A DNA stretch of 64,000 nt from Vitellaria paradoxa (taxonomy: Eukaryota > Streptophyta > Magnoliopsida > Ericales > Sapotaceae). The notes below the pieces were generated by a model. That model was given only the letters and a program-made list of their open reading frames with translations, searched no databases and was not told where the DNA came from. Location: NCBI GenBank assembly GCA_019916065.1, contig CM034243.1, positions 4,216,001 through 4,280,000 on the forward strand, in the 5' to 3' direction. The position numbers and the translations under genes were made by a program. Every line of letters starts with the position of its first letter. Within the stretch, counting starts at the first letter, position 1. Below, piece by piece: positions 61,401 through 64,000 of this stretch.

Positions 61401-62990
61401 CATATAGGAGGAAGTATTATGCATTAGCTACCTTGCTAACCTTTACTATGTGGGCGGTAATAAAAAAAATATTATTGTACGTGATCACCACGTCAATTGA
61501 ACTCGCAAGAAAGATTCCGGAAAACAAGGAAACATCAGAGGATATGGTACGAGGGAGTCCTTGATGAAAGACTCTCCGATGGTAAAGTTAAAAAAGGTTC
61601 AAGAGAATAATAAGAGAAATACAAGTGCTTAGTTGATAATAGTAAGCATATCTGATGTTGTGTCCTAAGTGTTGTACTTATAGTAAGAGAGAATAAATAG
61701 ACAATTGGAGAAATAATTGAATATGCAATGATAGTCCTTATACGTATGGTTGTATATATGATGGTTTGCTTTGGATTTAATATCCATCATTTAGTATTTA
61801 ATGCGTGTGGAGGGTATTAAAATAGTGCTTGAGATGTGACTGTAAGGAATGTCCAAATGTCACATCATGTTGGCTACTTGTAAGGTAACGAACGAATTGA
61901 GTTAACAATAGTAGTAAATGAACTAAATGTATTACTGGACAGCATTTATGGTTAGATTTAAACCAATATTTATACCTTGTTTTGTGGGACCCAATCGTGG
62001 TGGTAAGGGGTAGGAGAAACCAATGTCAAGCACCCCCTTGCTCAGTGCGTATATGCTCAGGGTGAAGCCATGTGTCAGTGATACTTTTTGTACCAACATT
62101 ATGCCTTTACTCTGGTTAGGATAGCTTGTTATCCAAGCAGTGTAGGAGAGATCAAAAACATAATGTTGAAATAAAAAACAAAAGACAAGAAATAGAACTG
62201 GGGAGAAAACATAAGGTTTACACCTTGTCATGTATATTATAATGCTTGAGAAGAGACCTTTAAATAGGTTTACAACGAGCGGTATGTATGGTAATGATCT
62301 ACATATCAAACTAAACTTAAGTATTTACTAGAAACTAAAATATAGAATATTCTAAATAAGTATATATATATATATATATATAAAGAATATCTTATAACCT
62401 AATATAAAATATTCTAACACCCTTTCTCAAACTCAAGGTGATAGACCAACTTGAGTTTGGAAATAAGAGAATACTAAAAATAACTAAATTGGATAGTAGC
62501 ATAAGTCGTAAGGGTAGAATCTGGAACTGTGTGGTTGTTGATGATGACGAAGTTTTCACGGTGAGTTCTGAAAAAATTTTGCTGCCACTAGTATGATTAT
62601 TTTTCAGATTGGAGACTGAAAAATAACTAAATAAAATATACGGTGTGTGAAGATGTGATAAGAAAGACAAAACTGAAAAATGTCGGAAGAAAACAACAGC
62701 ACTATGCTGTCCTAAGTTTGTAGTCAATAAGAAAGACTGACATTTGTTGGTGTATTATAGTTAATTCCGCCAGGAGACGGTATTGTGAATAGGATGAACA
62801 ATATAACGTTGATAGGTCATTTTAAATAAAAAATGCACCGAGATGGTGAAAGACGAAGAAACAGAGGTTAGAATCAAAATAAGAAAAGTCAAAACTCTAA
62901 GAACCAGTTTAGACTATGGAAGAAAAAAATTCTGCGGTGGTTGTGCCGGTGTTGTGGCAAAAAAAGGTTCTGAAGATAAAAAAACACGAG
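61400..62990 (-). repeat. LTR retrotransposon-like remnants in KH intron 3
   Basis: The minus strand shows two promoter-like stretches: TTACTATAAGTACAACACTT (about 61670) and CCTATTTAAAGGTCTCTTC (about 62255). At 62418-62457 the plus strand reads ACACCCTTTCTCAAACTCAA then GATAGACCAACTTGAGTTTG, a wording common in copia-type LTRs. A (TA)n tract lies at 62360-62381. No coding domain was recognised, and borders are unknown. Confidence 0.35.
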
Positions 62991-63029
62991 AGAAGAAAAT
63001 AAAAGGTAGAAATAGAGGATGAAAGACTT

Positions 63030-64000
63030 TTGTGTATATATTATGGTGGTGAAAACTGTGCAAATTACTATGGGATTAAATTGATGAGCTGTACGATGAA
63101 ATTATGGGAGATTGTTATTGAGAGAAAACTAAGGACAACAAACGTTTCAGAGAATCAATTTAATTTCATGCTTGGGAGATCAATCACGGAGGCTATCTTT
63201 CTCCTGAGAAGGTTAATGAAACAGTATAGAGAAGGTCAAAAAGATTTACATATGGTGTTCATTGATTTAGAGAAGGTCTATGATCGGGTTCCTAGGGAGA
63301 TTTTATGGAGAGTATTGGAAAAGAAAGGAGCGTGTATCGCATATATTGAGGCGATAAAGGATATGTATGATAGAGCCATAACATCTATATGGACGACTGG
63401 TAGATAGACTAAAGAGTTTCCTATCACGATTGGTCTGCACCAAGGCTCAGCGTTAAGCCCGAACTTGTTTGCTTTAGTTATGGATGAGATTACAAAACAT
63501 ATTCAGGATGAGGTGCCGAGAGAAGGAGTGAATGCTAAGCTAGAATTGTAGTGGGAAACGTTAGAGACAAAAGGGTTTAGGCTAAGTCGATGCAAAATGG
63601 AATATATGGAATGCAAATTTAGTCAAAGTAGAGTAACTGGTAGTATAGAAATAAGTTTAGGCACACAAAAGATTGTAGAGAAAGAAAACTTTAGGTACCT
63701 TGGATATATGGTGCAACAAGATAGAGGGATTGATACTGATGTAAGTCACAAGATTCAGGTTGGGTGGACCAAATGGAGGAGTGCTTCGGGAGTCTTGTGC
63801 AATTGAAAAGTCTCCCTCAAGGTGAAAGGAAAATATTATAAGGTAGTGGTAAGACCAGCGTTGCTAAATGGATCAGAGTGTTGAGTAGTAAAACATAATC
63901 ATATTCAGAAGATGGCAGTTGCGGAGATAAGAATGCTAAGATGGATGTGCAGAATTATAACGAGAGATAGGATTAGGAATGAGGAGATTAGGGACAAAGT
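63030..64000 (+). pseudogene. LINE reverse-transcriptase relic, catalytic box deleted
   Basis: The plus strand reads [78 protein letters not shown], then GFRLSRCKMEYMECKF, FRYLGYMV, WTKWRSASGVLCN and MAVAEIRMLRWMCR to the window edge. This is a well-known plant LINE reverse transcriptase. Stops at 63406 and 63549 and after WRSASGVLCN, and an in-frame gap where the FADD-type catalytic box should lie (between QDEVP and REGVNAKLEL, about 63522), make it inactive. The 5' end fades out near 63030. It lies in KH intron 3 in the same orientation as the gene. Confidence 0.88.

Overview
The window is nuclear DNA from a flowering plant, probably a eudicot; the species cannot be named from the sequence. 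The signs are short exons split by long AT-rich introns with GT-AG borders, plant-only protein families (DUF1639, an mTERF of the MTEF18 type), and many transposon relics: LINEs, a SINE, LTR fragments and several MITE families. Most of the window is intergenic DNA or intron. Five protein genes can be modelled. A sixth locus, rich in RNA hairpins, may be a noncoding transcript.

Layout. 1-4.8 kb: an unidentified short ORF, then a complete five-exon TIM21-like mitochondrial import gene (+). 5.9-9.6 kb: two small DNA-transposon relics and a small glycine-rich membrane-protein gene (-) whose last exon is uncertain. 12.4-13.9 kb: a decayed Ty3/gypsy integrase end (-). 14-16.6 kb and 23-28.7 kb: two DUF1639 paralogues (-) that share gene structure, a 5'UTR intron, 3'UTR and downstream repeats, so the whole locus was duplicated; the second copy carries repeat expansions. 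17-23 kb and 29-44 kb: AT-rich DNA with MITEs, LTR-like pieces and one hAT element with a clean 8-bp target duplication. 44.6-46.4 kb: an intronless mTERF gene (-). 48.2-49.7 kb: a GC-rich, hairpin-rich, probably spliced noncoding locus. 52.7 kb to the window end: the 5' part of a KH-domain RNA-binding protein gene (+) with very long introns. These introns hold a tandem duplication, a SINE, an LTR-like segment with heat-shock elements, L1 pieces in both orientations, a MITE and a LINE reverse-transcriptase relic that has lost its catalytic box.

The genes are unrelated housekeeping or regulatory genes (mitochondrial import, organelle gene expression, RNA binding) and do not form a pathway. The best second-look items are the structured transcript at 48.5-48.9 kb, the near-perfect RNA hairpin just after a splice donor at 59.80-59.86 kb, the heat-shock-element cluster at 55.4-55.6 kb, the conserved terminal intron of the DUF1639 pair, and three small-transposon families whose target-site duplications can be read directly.
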